From positions 1 through 14,592 of the forward strand of contig JBMOQT010000060.1 in the NCBI GenBank assembly GCA_049320945.1: DNA of 14,592 nt. Reading direction: 5' to 3'. Made by a program: the position numbers and the translations under genes. Shown here piece after piece: positions 7,351 to 14,592 of the stretch (its first letter is position 1; each line of letters opens with the position of its first letter). The notes under the pieces were generated by a model that saw only the letters and a list, made by a program, of their open reading frames with translations, was not told the DNA's origin and ran no database searches. This stretch comes from DYIB01 sp049320945 (GTDB lineage Bacteria; Pseudomonadota; Gammaproteobacteria; Burkholderiales; Rhodocyclaceae).

Positions 7351-8631
7351 TTGCGCTGTTGCGTTCCAATTGCGTTTTTTTGGTTGAAACACATCTTGGC
7401 CGGACACAACAACAAGCTGGACCCCGCTCTCCTGGGCAAGATCGTTCTTGCCCGTTTTCTGGAACTGCCTCTCAAGGCATTCGACCGATGCGTGATACGG
7501 ATTGAATCCTCCACTGCATTTTCCGCGCTGGCACCTTGGGTGCAGGCCGCCACCCTGGATGGGGCGATGCTGATCGATGATGCGGGTGATACCCATCCAT
7601 CCGCAGGCTTTCCGGTGTTGGGAGAGGTGCGTAAGGCCGGCGGGAATCTGGCGTTTCTCTACCATCGCACGAGTTACGCGCGGGAATATATATTCGACGA
7701 AGCCGGGCTAACGCACGCCAGGTCCTGCCGCGACCTCTCGAACGACCTGAGACGAGTCTTGCACCGGCTGCGTCTCGTCAATAGCCGAAACCGGCTCACC
7801 CACGTCCTGATGCAAGCGCTGCTGGAACTGCAAGGCGACTTTCTCCGCTCGGGCGATGCCTTGGCACTCGTTTCCTTGACCCAGGCACAGCTATCCGAAC
7901 GGCTCCGATCGCGGCCAAGGCTGCCGTTGATGGCCGATGCGGGTCGAATCTCGCGCCTGGTGCGGGGACTGTCCATTCGGCTGGCCGACGGCAAGATCGT
8001 CCCCTTGGCCGCCCTGCTGCCGCAGCCGCGCCAGATCCGCTGTCATTTGATCGATTCCCTGATAAAAAAGGAAAAGGCTCTGATAATCGATGGGGTATTG
8101 GCGCGGCCGTTGTCGGATGAAGCCCTTGCGGAAACCCTCAGGCGCGAATACGGCGTCAGCCTGTCGCGGCGGACAGTGGCCGACATCCGGCACCAGTTGG
8201 CCATTCCCGATTGGCGGCGCCGTGGCGATCGCAAGGACTACCTGGTGGCGACGGAGGGGTTTTCCCCGCTGGTGCCCTTGACACCCCAGGCGCTGAAGAG
8301 CGTCGTACCGGCGCATCCCGGGGTGTACGAGATTCGCTCGGTCGCCGCCGGCACGGGAGAGGACGACCCGGTTCGTCCGGAAAACTTGCAGCCGACCGAG
8401 CCGACGCGGGTGGTCTATATCGGATCGGCGCAGGACCTGCGCAAGCGCCTCGGCGACCACCTGCGCGGCAGCAGCGGCAATGCCCGGCTTTTCCGCTACC
8501 TGATCGAAGGGGCTGCGCGAGTACGGTTTCGGGTTCTGAGAGAGGGCTGGCGGCAGATGGAACGGCAGTTGTACCGGGTTTTTTGCGACACCTTCGGCGC
8601 GCCGCCGCCCTGCAACCGCATGAGTCCATAA
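7351..8631 (+). CDS. Short sigma-54 (RpoN)-like protein fused to a C-terminal GIY-YIG nuclease domain
   Basis: The frame codes for up to 426 residues. Residues 23-60 resemble sigma-54 region I (LDPALLGKIVLARFLELPLK, compare LTPQLxQAIxLLQLSxxEL). Residues 145-225 follow the RpoN C-terminal pattern up to its helix-turn-helix (ADAGRISRLVRG aligned with HESTISRVTT). Residues 232-287 match its DNA-binding end: IDSLIKKEKA, RPLSDEALAETL, and a diverged RpoN box SRRTVADIRH at 272-281 (canonical ARRTVAKYRE). Much of the central core-binding region is missing: the box ends near 281, against about 460 in normal sigma-54. A GIY-YIG domain follows from about 320: GVYEI (324-328), VYIGSA (355-360), DLRKRLGDHL, E404 in the place of the catalytic Glu, and N422 near the end; all key residues seem present. 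The start is uncertain: TTG at 7351, 7384 or 7396 are possible, none with a good ribosome binding site, and the first in-frame ATG (7567) would remove region I. Base composition looks less GC-rich than the neighbours. Confidence 0.8.
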   Translation: MRCCVPIAFFWLKHILAGHNNKLDPALLGKIVLARFLELPLKAFDRCVIRIESSTAFSALAPWVQAATLDGAMLIDDAGDTHPSAGFPVLGEVRKAGGNLAFLYHRTSYAREYIFDEAGLTHARSCRDLSNDLRRVLHRLRLVNSRNRLTHVLMQALLELQGDFLRSGDALALVSLTQAQLSERLRSRPRLPLMADAGRISRLVRGLSIRLADGKIVPLAALLPQPRQIRCHLIDSLIKKEKALIIDGVLARPLSDEALAETLRREYGVSLSRRTVADIRHQLAIPDWRRRGDRKDYLVATEGFSPLVPLTPQALKSVVPAHPGVYEIRSVAAGTGEDDPVRPENLQPTEPTRVVYIGSAQDLRKRLGDHLRGSSGNARLFRYLIEGAARVRFRVLREGWRQMERQLYRVFCDTFGAPPPCNRMSP

Positions 8632-8634
8632 ACA

Positions 8635-8661
8635 TAAAGAATGCCCGATCTTTGCCGATAA
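8635..8661 (+). promoter_or_regulatory. Sigma-28 (FliA) promoter of the c-di-GMP/chemotaxis cluster
   Basis: TAAA (8635-8638), 15 bases, then GCCGATAA (8654-8661) is an exact match to the flagellar class III consensus TAAA-N15-GCCGATAA in sequence and spacing. It begins 3 bases after the stop of the upstream gene, in an AT-rich spacer. Transcription would start near 8668, about 60 bases before the first ATG (8727). It places the downstream cluster, which ends in a chemoreceptor gene, under the flagellar sigma factor. Confidence 0.85.
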
Positions 8662-8726
8662 CATAAAATATTACCACTGGGCAATGGCGCCGGCTCACAG
8701 CCAATATCTCCGGAAAATCAACAAGA

Positions 8727-8850
<124 letters not shown>

Positions 8851-8852
<2 letters not shown>

Positions 8853-8860
8853 GGAAGAGG
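8851..8860 (+). promoter_or_regulatory. Ribosome binding site for the internal GTG start at 8869
   Basis: AAGGAAGAGG ends 8 bases before a GTG at 8869 in the frame of the globin-GGDEF-EAL protein. Its first bases overlap the TAA (8850-8852) that ends the leader frame in the present repeat phase. Ribosomes finishing the leader would stop on top of this site, so re-initiation or coupling is plausible. Confidence 0.5.
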
Positions 8861-8868
8861 ACGCGGGC

Positions 8869-11457
8869 GTGAAATCGCTCGACGAGGCCGTCGACGCCGT
8901 AGTGCGCGCGCTGTCCATCGACGAAGCCGAGATCGAGCGGCGCAAGGCCTTCGTGGAATTCACCGACCAGGACGCGGCGCGCCTGAAGGCCTTGCACACC
9001 GCCTTGCAGGATTTGTTGCAGCAATTCGCCGAGGACTTCTCCGCGCACATCCTTGCCTTCGAGGAGACCCGGCGCTTCATCCCGGACGCCCGCAAGCACC
9101 AGCCGGTGAAGCTCAAACAGGCGGCGTACTTCGCCAGCCTCACCGCCGGCGACTACGGGCCGGCCTATATCCTCGACCGCCTGCGCGTGGGCGTGGCCCA
9201 CCAGCGCATCGGGCTCGAGCCCGGGTGGTACCTCGGCGCCTACGCCAAGTACCTTGCCGGCCTGCTGCCCGAGATCTGGCGGCGGCTGGGGGAAGAGCCG
9301 CGGACCTTCATCGCCACTCTACAGTCGCTCATCAAGATCGTTCTCCTCGACATGAGCCTCGCCATGGAGACCTATGTCCATGGGGACCGGCAAACCGCCC
9401 TGGCGCTCAAACGGTATGCGGAGCTCGTATTCTCGGCCATTCCCGACGGACTCGTGGTGCTGTCCTCCGACGCCACGGTCTTGTCCGCCAACCGGGCGTT
9501 CCTGAAGCGGTTCGGCCTGACGGAGGACGCCGTGTGCGATCGACCTCTGAGCGAGATCATCTCCGCAGACGGTATCGAGGATCGCATCCGCGAAGTCCAG
9601 GCAAGCGGTGCGGCGCAACATGACCTGCCTTTGAGGATGGGAGCGAGGGGCGCCCGGACCCGCATCCCGGTACGCGTGACGCTGACTGGCATCCGTCTTG
9701 CGGAAGAAGAAGAAGAAGAAGAAGAAGCTCGCCTGCTCATGATCGTGGAGGACGTAACCGAGCAAACCCGCCTGGAGGATGCGCTGCGTCAGAGCGAGGC
9801 GGATCTGCTGCACGCCCAGGCCGTGGCCCACATCGGCAGCTGGCGCCTGGATTTCACGACGGGTGCGCTCCAGGGGACGCCGGAAGTCTTCCGCATCTTC
9901 GGCCTGCCGCGCGCCACGCCGCTCAGTTATCAAACCTTTCTGGCATGCGCGCATCCCGATGACCGGGAAGTCCTGGACAGTGCCTGGCAGGCCGCCTTGA
10001 GCGGCGCGCAGTACCGGATCGAGCACCGCATCGTCGTCGGCGATAAGGTGCGTTGGGTGGAAGAACGCGCCGAAATCGAGTTCGATGATGAGGGCCGGCC
10101 CCTCAAGGCCGTCGGCAGCGTGCAGGACATCACCGAGCGCAAGGCGGCCGAGGCCCGCATCGAGCAGTTGGCCTTCTACGATCCCCTCACCGGGCTGCCC
10201 AACCGGGCCCTGTTTCTGGACCGGCTCAAGCAGGCCCTCGACAGCGCCCGGCGACACCGTAGCCGCGTGGCGCTGCTGTTCGTGGATCTGGATCGCTTCA
10301 AGGAGATCAATGACACGGCGGGGCACGACGTGGGCGACTTCGTGCTGGCCGCCGTTGCGCGCCGTCTGAGAAACATCTTGCGCCAGGAAGAAACCCTGGC
10401 ACGGCTCTCCGGCGACGAATTCGTGGCTATTGCCCCGGGCGCGGACCAGTCGGCCGCGGTCCATATCGCCGAGCGCATCCAGACGGCGCTGTCCGAGCCG
10501 CTGGTGCTGACGGGACATGTCTTTTCCCTCGGCGCATCCATCGGCATCGCTTTCTACCCCGAGGACGCCGACACACCCGAGGATCTGCTCAAACACACCG
10601 ATATCGCCATGTATCGGGCCAAGGCCAGCGGCGGCGGCTATCACTTCTATCATGCCAGCATGAGCGCGGAGCTCGAGCGGCGGCTGGAGGTCGCCCGCCG
10701 GCTGGAAGCAGCCCTGACCGGTGAGCGGCTGCAACTGTACTACCAGCCGCAGGTGCATCTATCCACCGGGCGGCTGATGGGCGCCGAGGCACTGGCGCGC
10801 TGGCACGACTCCGAATGGGGCTGGGTGAGCCCCGCCGAGTTCATCCCTATTGCCGAGGAGCGCGGCCTGATCGGCACGCTGGGGGAGTGGGCTCTCACCA
10901 CAGCATGTCGCCAGGCCAGGCGCTGGACAGAGATAAGCGGCGGACCGTTCGGGCGGGTGGCCGTCAACGTCGCCGCGCGCCAACTGGAAGATGACGGCTT
11001 CGTCGACCGGGTGCTGGCGATCGTCAGGGACAGCGGCGTCACGCCTGCCGTGATCGAGCTGGAGCTCACCGAAAGCAGCATGATGGCCGACCCGGAGCGG
11101 GCGGTCGAAGTCACCCAGGCCCTCTCCGCGGCGGGTTTTGCGCTGTCCATCGACGACTTCGGCACCGGCTATTCGTCCCTTTCCTATCTCAAGCGCTTCG
11201 CCGCCGATAAGCTCAAGATCGACATGTCCTTCGTGCGCGACATGCTCACCGAGCGCAACGACCACGCCATCGTGAACACCATCATCGCCATGAGCCGGAG
11301 CCTGGGGCTCGAGACTCTGGCCGAGGGCGTGGAAACCGCCGCCCAGGCCACCGCCCTGCAGGCGCTGGGCTGCCATCTGGCGCAGGGCTACTACTTCGGC
11401 CGACCCGCCGCCCCGGAGGATTTCGCGCGCAGGTGGCTTCATGTTCGAAGCGACTGA
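8869..11457 (+). CDS. Globin-coupled PAS-PAS-GGDEF-EAL c-di-GMP enzyme, putatively phase-variable
   Basis: Residues are numbered from a TTG at 8845 (870 in all); GTG 8869 is residue 9. Residues 30-180 are a globin-coupled sensor with proximal H119 in VGVAHQRIGLEPGWYLGAY; the distal B10 Tyr common in the family appears to be Ser66. Two PAS regions follow (about 188-308 and 325-433, the second ending with the PAC signature VGSVQDITERK). The GGDEF domain (about 440-600) has SGDEF at 522-526 and a degenerate inhibitory site (R513-QE-E516 in place of RxxD). The EAL domain (about 615-865) has the full catalytic set: E648-A-L, N708, ELTES (740-744), DDFGTGYSS (770-778), K791 and E830. Phosphodiesterase activity is therefore expected; cyclase activity is uncertain. 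A FliA promoter and the GCAA tract lie upstream. Start options: GTG 8869 with a ribosome binding site, TTG 8845 without one, or the ATG at 8727 when the tract is in phase. It overlaps the next longest frame by 17 bases. Confidence 0.9.
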   Translation: MKSLDEAVDAVVRALSIDEAEIERRKAFVEFTDQDAARLKALHTALQDLLQQFAEDFSAHILAFEETRRFIPDARKHQPVKLKQAAYFASLTAGDYGPAYILDRLRVGVAHQRIGLEPGWYLGAYAKYLAGLLPEIWRRLGEEPRTFIATLQSLIKIVLLDMSLAMETYVHGDRQTALALKRYAELVFSAIPDGLVVLSSDATVLSANRAFLKRFGLTEDAVCDRPLSEIISADGIEDRIREVQASGAAQHDLPLRMGARGARTRIPVRVTLTGIRLAEEEEEEEEARLLMIVEDVTEQTRLEDALRQSEADLLHAQAVAHIGSWRLDFTTGALQGTPEVFRIFGLPRATPLSYQTFLACAHPDDREVLDSAWQAALSGAQYRIEHRIVVGDKVRWVEERAEIEFDDEGRPLKAVGSVQDITERKAAEARIEQLAFYDPLTGLPNRALFLDRLKQALDSARRHRSRVALLFVDLDRFKEINDTAGHDVGDFVLAAVARRLRNILRQEETLARLSGDEFVAIAPGADQSAAVHIAERIQTALSEPLVLTGHVFSLGASIGIAFYPEDADTPEDLLKHTDIAMYRAKASGGGYHFYHASMSAELERRLEVARRLEAALTGERLQLYYQPQVHLSTGRLMGAEALARWHDSEWGWVSPAEFIPIAEERGLIGTLGEWALTTACRQARRWTEISGGPFGRVAVNVAARQLEDDGFVDRVLAIVRDSGVTPAVIELELTESSMMADPERAVEVTQALSAAGFALSIDDFGTGYSSLSYLKRFAADKLKIDMSFVRDMLTERNDHAIVNTIIAMSRSLGLETLAEGVETAAQATALQALGCHLAQGYYFGRPAAPEDFARRWLHVRSD
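9703..9726 (+). repeat. Trinucleotide tract (GAA)8 inside a PAS domain
   Basis: Eight perfect GAA units code for eight Glu (residues 287-294) between two predicted PAS strands (VTLTGIRLA and ARLLMIVEDVTEQ). Length change here keeps the frame and would only lengthen or shorten an acidic loop. It is the second simple repeat in this gene. Confidence 0.85.
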
Positions 11458-11473
11458 GAAGGAGCGCGATAAG

Positions 11474-12706
11474 ATGCCTGATGCCCAACCTCATACCCCG
11501 GGTTCGATCAGGGTCAGGGACTTCCTCTCCCACCTGATGACCAGCCTCGTGCCGGGCGAACTGCTCGCAGCCGACTGGGTGTCGTTGGTTTCGCCCCGCC
11601 CCCACTCCGATCTGCTCGCGCGCCGGCGGGGGGCGATGGTGGTCAGTCATGTGCGCCTGCTCGCCTTCCTGTTCGCCGTTCTGACTCCTCTGTGGAGCGT
11701 CATCGACTACGTGCTTTTCCCCTATCCGCTGTGGTTCGCACTGGCGGCGATGCGCCTTTGCGCCAGCGCCGGTTTCGGGTTCCTGGCGTTCTATTGCCGC
11801 CCGGGCCGCGGCATGGCCGACGCCTACCGGGCCCTGGCCGCCCTGTTCGCCATTCCGACCTTGTTCTACATCGCCTCCCACGTCGTGCTCTCCTGGTACG
11901 AATTGCACGGGCTGGCAAACGCCGTGCGCGCCGGCTATGCCTTTCTGCCTTTCGTGCTGCTGGCGGGATTGTCGATGTTTCCCCTGACACTGGTCGAGAA
12001 CCTGGTCATCGCCACGCCCATCCTGATCGCCCAGGCGCTCTCGGCCGTCGCGGGCGGGCCGTTTCTGGGCTGGCCCTCCTTCGCCGGCGCCTTCTGGCTG
12101 CTGTTCCTGCTCACCGGCGTGTCGATCCTGGCCGGAATGAGCCAGCTCGCTTTCCTGATTGTCCTGGTGCGCCAGGCCGCCGGCGATCCGCTCACCGGAA
12201 CACTCTCGCGCCGCAGCGCGGAGGAGATTCTGGAGCTGCAGTTCAACGTTGCCGCGCGAAGCGAAACGCCCCTGTCGGTCGCCTTCATCGATCTGGACCG
12301 CTTCAAGAGCATCAACGACGGTTACGGCCACGAGACCGGGGACGCGGTTCTGGCCGCCGCCGCCCGGGCGCTCGAGGGGCGCAAGCGCGCCGCCGACGTC
12401 CTGGCTCGCTGGGGCGGCGAGGAGTTCATTCTCATCATGCCCCACACCAGCCTGCCGCAGGCGCGCATGGCCATCGACCGCCTGCGCGACGGCGGCTTTG
12501 GCATACGTCCGGACGGCGGGCCGGTGACCGCAAGCATCGGCATGGCCGAGCGCATCGAAGATCGGACGCCCGACTGGAGATCGCTGGTGGCTGTGGCCGA
12601 CCGGCGCATGTATCGCGCCAAACAGGAGGGACGCAACCGCGTCGTGGGGGACGACGAGGCGGCGTCACCCTCGTCTGCCGGGAAGAATCGGATACCGTTG
12701 ACTTGA
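11474..12706 (+). CDS. Membrane diguanylate cyclase (multi-TM sensor plus GGDEF)
   Basis: A 410-residue protein. After a cytoplasmic head of about 58 residues there are about six membrane segments (roughly 59-81, 86-107, 118-140, 152-170, 172-195 and 204-232), forming a MASE-type integral sensor whose subclass I cannot fix and whose signal is unknown. The GGDEF domain starts at DPLTGTLSRR (238-247), has FIDLDRFKSINDGYGHETGD (271-290), the active site GGEEF at 314-318, and an intact inhibitory site R305-AA-D308 five residues before it. It should make c-di-GMP with product feedback. ATG 11474 follows AAGGAG (11459-11464) at 9 bases and is preferred to ATG 11441, which overlaps the previous gene by 17 bases and lacks a site. 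The 16-base gap after the EAL gene fits one transcript, pairing a synthase with a phosphodiesterase. Confidence 0.9.
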   Translation: MPDAQPHTPGSIRVRDFLSHLMTSLVPGELLAADWVSLVSPRPHSDLLARRRGAMVVSHVRLLAFLFAVLTPLWSVIDYVLFPYPLWFALAAMRLCASAGFGFLAFYCRPGRGMADAYRALAALFAIPTLFYIASHVVLSWYELHGLANAVRAGYAFLPFVLLAGLSMFPLTLVENLVIATPILIAQALSAVAGGPFLGWPSFAGAFWLLFLLTGVSILAGMSQLAFLIVLVRQAAGDPLTGTLSRRSAEEILELQFNVAARSETPLSVAFIDLDRFKSINDGYGHETGDAVLAAAARALEGRKRAADVLARWGGEEFILIMPHTSLPQARMAIDRLRDGGFGIRPDGGPVTASIGMAERIEDRTPDWRSLVAVADRRMYRAKQEGRNRVVGDDEAASPSSAGKNRIPLT

Positions 12707-12719
12707 GAAAGGGAACGCC

Positions 12720-14471
12720 ATGCGCAACGAGAATTTCCAAGCCGCCGCCCCGCCCCGGCCCGGCGGCTTCCGGTTGCGGGAAATCAAGATCGCCCACCGC
12801 CTGTGGCTGGTTTTTTGCGTGGCCATGCTGGTCATTGCCGGGCTAATCGCCTACAACGCCCTGAACGTCAAAGACACCCTGCTTGCGGAGAAGAAGCTCA
12901 AAACCCGGCATGTGGTGGAAACCGCCTACGGCCTCCTGCGCCACTGGCACGACCGCGCCAGGAGTGGGGCCGTGGATGAGGAGAGCGCCAAGCGGGAGGC
13001 GGTTGCGGCCATCAGGAACCTGCGCTACGGGGGCGAGGAATACTTCTGGATCCACGACCTCGGCTCGCCCGTTCCCAACATGGTCATGCATCCCACGGTC
13101 CCGTCCCTGGACGGCAGGCAGCTCGACGACGAGAAGTTCGATTCCGCTACCTCCATGCAGGCCGGCTTGCACGGCCCGGTGCAGAAACTGGATGTGCGGA
13201 AAAATCTGTTCGTCGCCGCCAACGACTTGGTCAACCGGTCCGGCGAGGGCATCGTGACCTATCTCTGGCCCAAGCCCCTGCCTGGCGGCGGGGCGACCGA
13301 GGAGCTCTATCCCAAGCTGTCATACGTCAAGAAATTTTCCGAATGGGGCTGGGTGATCGGCTCGGGCATCTACATCGACGATGTTTCGGCAGCCGTGAAC
13401 GCGCAGCTCGCGCGGCTGCTGGGGCCTGCTGGGGTCGCGCTTGTGCTGCTGTTCGCCCTGGCCCACTTCACGATTCGCCGCATCCGCTCCGGCCTGGCCG
13501 AGGCCAATTCGACTGCCGAACGCATTGCCCGCGGGGAGCTGGGCTTCGACATCGACATCTCGCGCCGGGACGAACTCGGTGCGCTGCTGGATCAACTCCA
13601 GATCATGCGCCACCGCCTCTATGAAATCGCTTCCGAGATGCGCCGGGACACCGCGAGTCTGGGTGAGTCGGCCGGCGGCATGAACGGTGCCAGCACCGCC
13701 CTGGCCGCCGATGCCCGGCAGTTGTCGGAATCGGCTTCGAGCATGGCGGCGGCGGTGGAAGAACTGTCGGTGTCCATCGACCACGTGGAAGACAACGCCG
13801 GGGCGGCCCATGACGCAGCCATACAGGCCGGCAACGCTTCGGCCGAAGGTGCGCGCGTGGTGCGCGAAGCAGCGCAGGAGATTGCGGCAATCGCCGACTC
13901 GGTGCAGCACTCGGCGCACCAACTGGCCGAGCTGGAAGGCATCTCGGGCGAGATCGGCCGCATCGTCGTCACCATCAAGGAGATCGCCGACCAGACCAAT
14001 CTGCTGGCTCTCAACGCAGCCATCGAGGCGGCCCGCGCCGGAGAACAGGGACGGGGCTTTGCCGTGGTGGCCGATGAGGTCAGAAAGCTCGCCGAGCGCA
14101 CCAGCCGATCCACCGTGGAGATCGCCAGCATGGTGGAGCGCATTCAAGCCAACACCAAGCAGGCCATGGCGCAGATGAACGAGGGGGTCGCCCGGGTCGA
14201 GGACGGGGTGCGAGTGGCCAACGCCGCCGGCGATGCCGTGGCCGCCATCCGCGACCAGGCCGACCGGGTGATGGCGGCGATCACGGAAATCCGCGACGCC
14301 CTCAAGGAACAGGCGGCAGCCACGCGCGAGGTGGCGCGCACGGTGGAGGCGGTCGCCCGGGGAGCGGAAAAGAACGCCGCCACCGCCGCCCAGGGAGTGG
14401 ATGCCAGCCAAGCCGTGTCCGGGGTTGCGCAACGGCTGGCGCAACTGGCCGGGCAGTTCCGCACCTATTGA
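12720..14471 (+). CDS. Methyl-accepting chemotaxis protein with single Cache sensor
   Basis: A 583-residue chemoreceptor. Residues 27-46 form the first membrane helix. Residues 50-225 form a periplasmic single Cache (sCache_2-like) domain with YFWIHDLG, MVMHPTVPSLDGR and the end WGWVIGSGIYIDD, a family that often binds small carboxylates. The second membrane helix is at about 231-252, and a HAMP domain runs to about 303. The long signalling coiled coil has the conserved tip around 421-462 (IADQTNLLALNAAIEAARAG, then RGFAVVADEVRKLAERT), which contacts CheA and CheW. There is no CheR-binding pentapeptide; it ends GQFRTY. The ATG follows AAAGGGAA and lies 13 bases after the cyclase stop, so it is probably the third gene of the sigma-28 operon. 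The ligand cannot be read from the sequence. Confidence 0.93.
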   Translation: MRNENFQAAAPPRPGGFRLREIKIAHRLWLVFCVAMLVIAGLIAYNALNVKDTLLAEKKLKTRHVVETAYGLLRHWHDRARSGAVDEESAKREAVAAIRNLRYGGEEYFWIHDLGSPVPNMVMHPTVPSLDGRQLDDEKFDSATSMQAGLHGPVQKLDVRKNLFVAANDLVNRSGEGIVTYLWPKPLPGGGATEELYPKLSYVKKFSEWGWVIGSGIYIDDVSAAVNAQLARLLGPAGVALVLLFALAHFTIRRIRSGLAEANSTAERIARGELGFDIDISRRDELGALLDQLQIMRHRLYEIASEMRRDTASLGESAGGMNGASTALAADARQLSESASSMAAAVEELSVSIDHVEDNAGAAHDAAIQAGNASAEGARVVREAAQEIAAIADSVQHSAHQLAELEGISGEIGRIVVTIKEIADQTNLLALNAAIEAARAGEQGRGFAVVADEVRKLAERTSRSTVEIASMVERIQANTKQAMAQMNEGVARVEDGVRVANAAGDAVAAIRDQADRVMAAITEIRDALKEQAAATREVARTVEAVARGAEKNAATAAQGVDASQAVSGVAQRLAQLAGQFRTY

Positions 14472-14494
14472 GAATCCGGTAAATGATTGACAGC

Positions 14495-14592
14495 TCACAG
14501 TTCGAGTTCAGCCTGTTGCCAGAACGCGCGGATGAGTCGGGGCCGGCGCTGCATCGACTTCAGCCGCCTGCGGGCGTAGTCGCTCACCTCGG
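14495..14592 (-). CDS. End of a leftward gene, product not recognised (partial)
   Basis: On the minus strand a frame enters from the right edge and runs 32 codons to TGA at 14495-14497, ending SMQRRPRLIRAFWQQAELEL. Codon third positions are GC-biased and the sequence is Arg-rich and helix-like. It ends 23 bases from the chemoreceptor stop, in convergent orientation, and no hairpin is seen between them. The stretch is too short to assign a family. Confidence 0.45.
   Translation of the reverse strand, partial: EVSDYARRRLKSMQRRPRLIRAFWQQAELEL

Noticed and set aside
14472..14494. Terminator between the chemoreceptor and the leftward gene
   Set aside because: No inverted repeat or T-run is visible in the 23-base gap.
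9319..14498. Long antisense frames opposite the GGDEF/EAL, cyclase and chemoreceptor genes (9319-10758, 11282-12445, 13320-14498)
   Set aside because: All lie opposite well-supported genes, have composition typical of shadow frames, and show no domain.

Overview
The window is GC-rich and looks proteobacterial, most likely a facultatively anaerobic, flagellated betaproteobacterium (or a similar gammaproteobacterium). The basis is the high-GC codon use, a Tat-exported molybdoenzyme with a TorD/NarJ-type chaperone, an FNR-type box, a globin-coupled c-di-GMP enzyme, a sigma-28 promoter and a chemoreceptor. The genus cannot be fixed from the sequence.

Layout. (1) Positions 1-101 hold the start of a leftward gene. 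(2) Positions 102-331 are a divergent promoter region. It contains an FNR-like box centred about 41 bp upstream of the start expected from a TATATT -10 element. (3) Positions 332-6653 are a tight four-gene operon for a periplasmic type II DMSO-reductase-family enzyme: a Tat-exported catalytic alpha subunit, an iron-sulfur beta subunit, a heme b gamma subunit of the EbdC/DdhC type and a dedicated chaperone. Alpha and beta resemble Nitrospira/anammox-type nitrite oxidoreductase and periplasmic NarGH more than the shorter ethylbenzene dehydrogenase or DMS dehydrogenase. The FNR box argues for an anaerobic reductase, but the direction and the substrate are not proven. (4) A small convergent ABM-domain gene (6665-6958) follows, then a frameshifted gene remnant (7092-7323). 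(5) Positions 7351-8631 encode an unusual protein: a shortened sigma-54 (RpoN)-like DNA-binding protein fused to a C-terminal GIY-YIG nuclease domain. (6) Positions 8635-14471 form a signalling cluster: a globin-PAS-PAS-GGDEF-EAL protein, a membrane diguanylate cyclase and a methyl-accepting chemotaxis protein. (7) Positions 14495-14592 hold the end of a leftward gene.

The most striking part is the front of the signalling cluster. A perfect sigma-28 (FliA) promoter, TAAA-N15-GCCGATAA, is followed by ATG codons, then an uninterrupted tract of 16.5 GCAA units, then the globin-GGDEF-EAL reading frame. With the 16 units present the upstream ATGs are out of frame and stop at 8850. Removing one unit or adding two would join them to the main frame and give a 908-residue protein. 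This has the form of a phase-variable contingency locus placed on a flagellar-regulon c-di-GMP/chemotaxis operon. The TAA stop of the current short frame abuts a Shine-Dalgarno sequence for an internal GTG start at 8869, so the locus may have graded rather than simple on/off states.

Together the genes suggest a cell that turns on a periplasmic anaerobic respiratory enzyme under low oxygen and couples oxygen or redox sensing (globin, PAS, Cache domains) to the choice between motility and attachment. The phase variation and the function of the RpoN-like/GIY-YIG fusion are inferences and are untested here.
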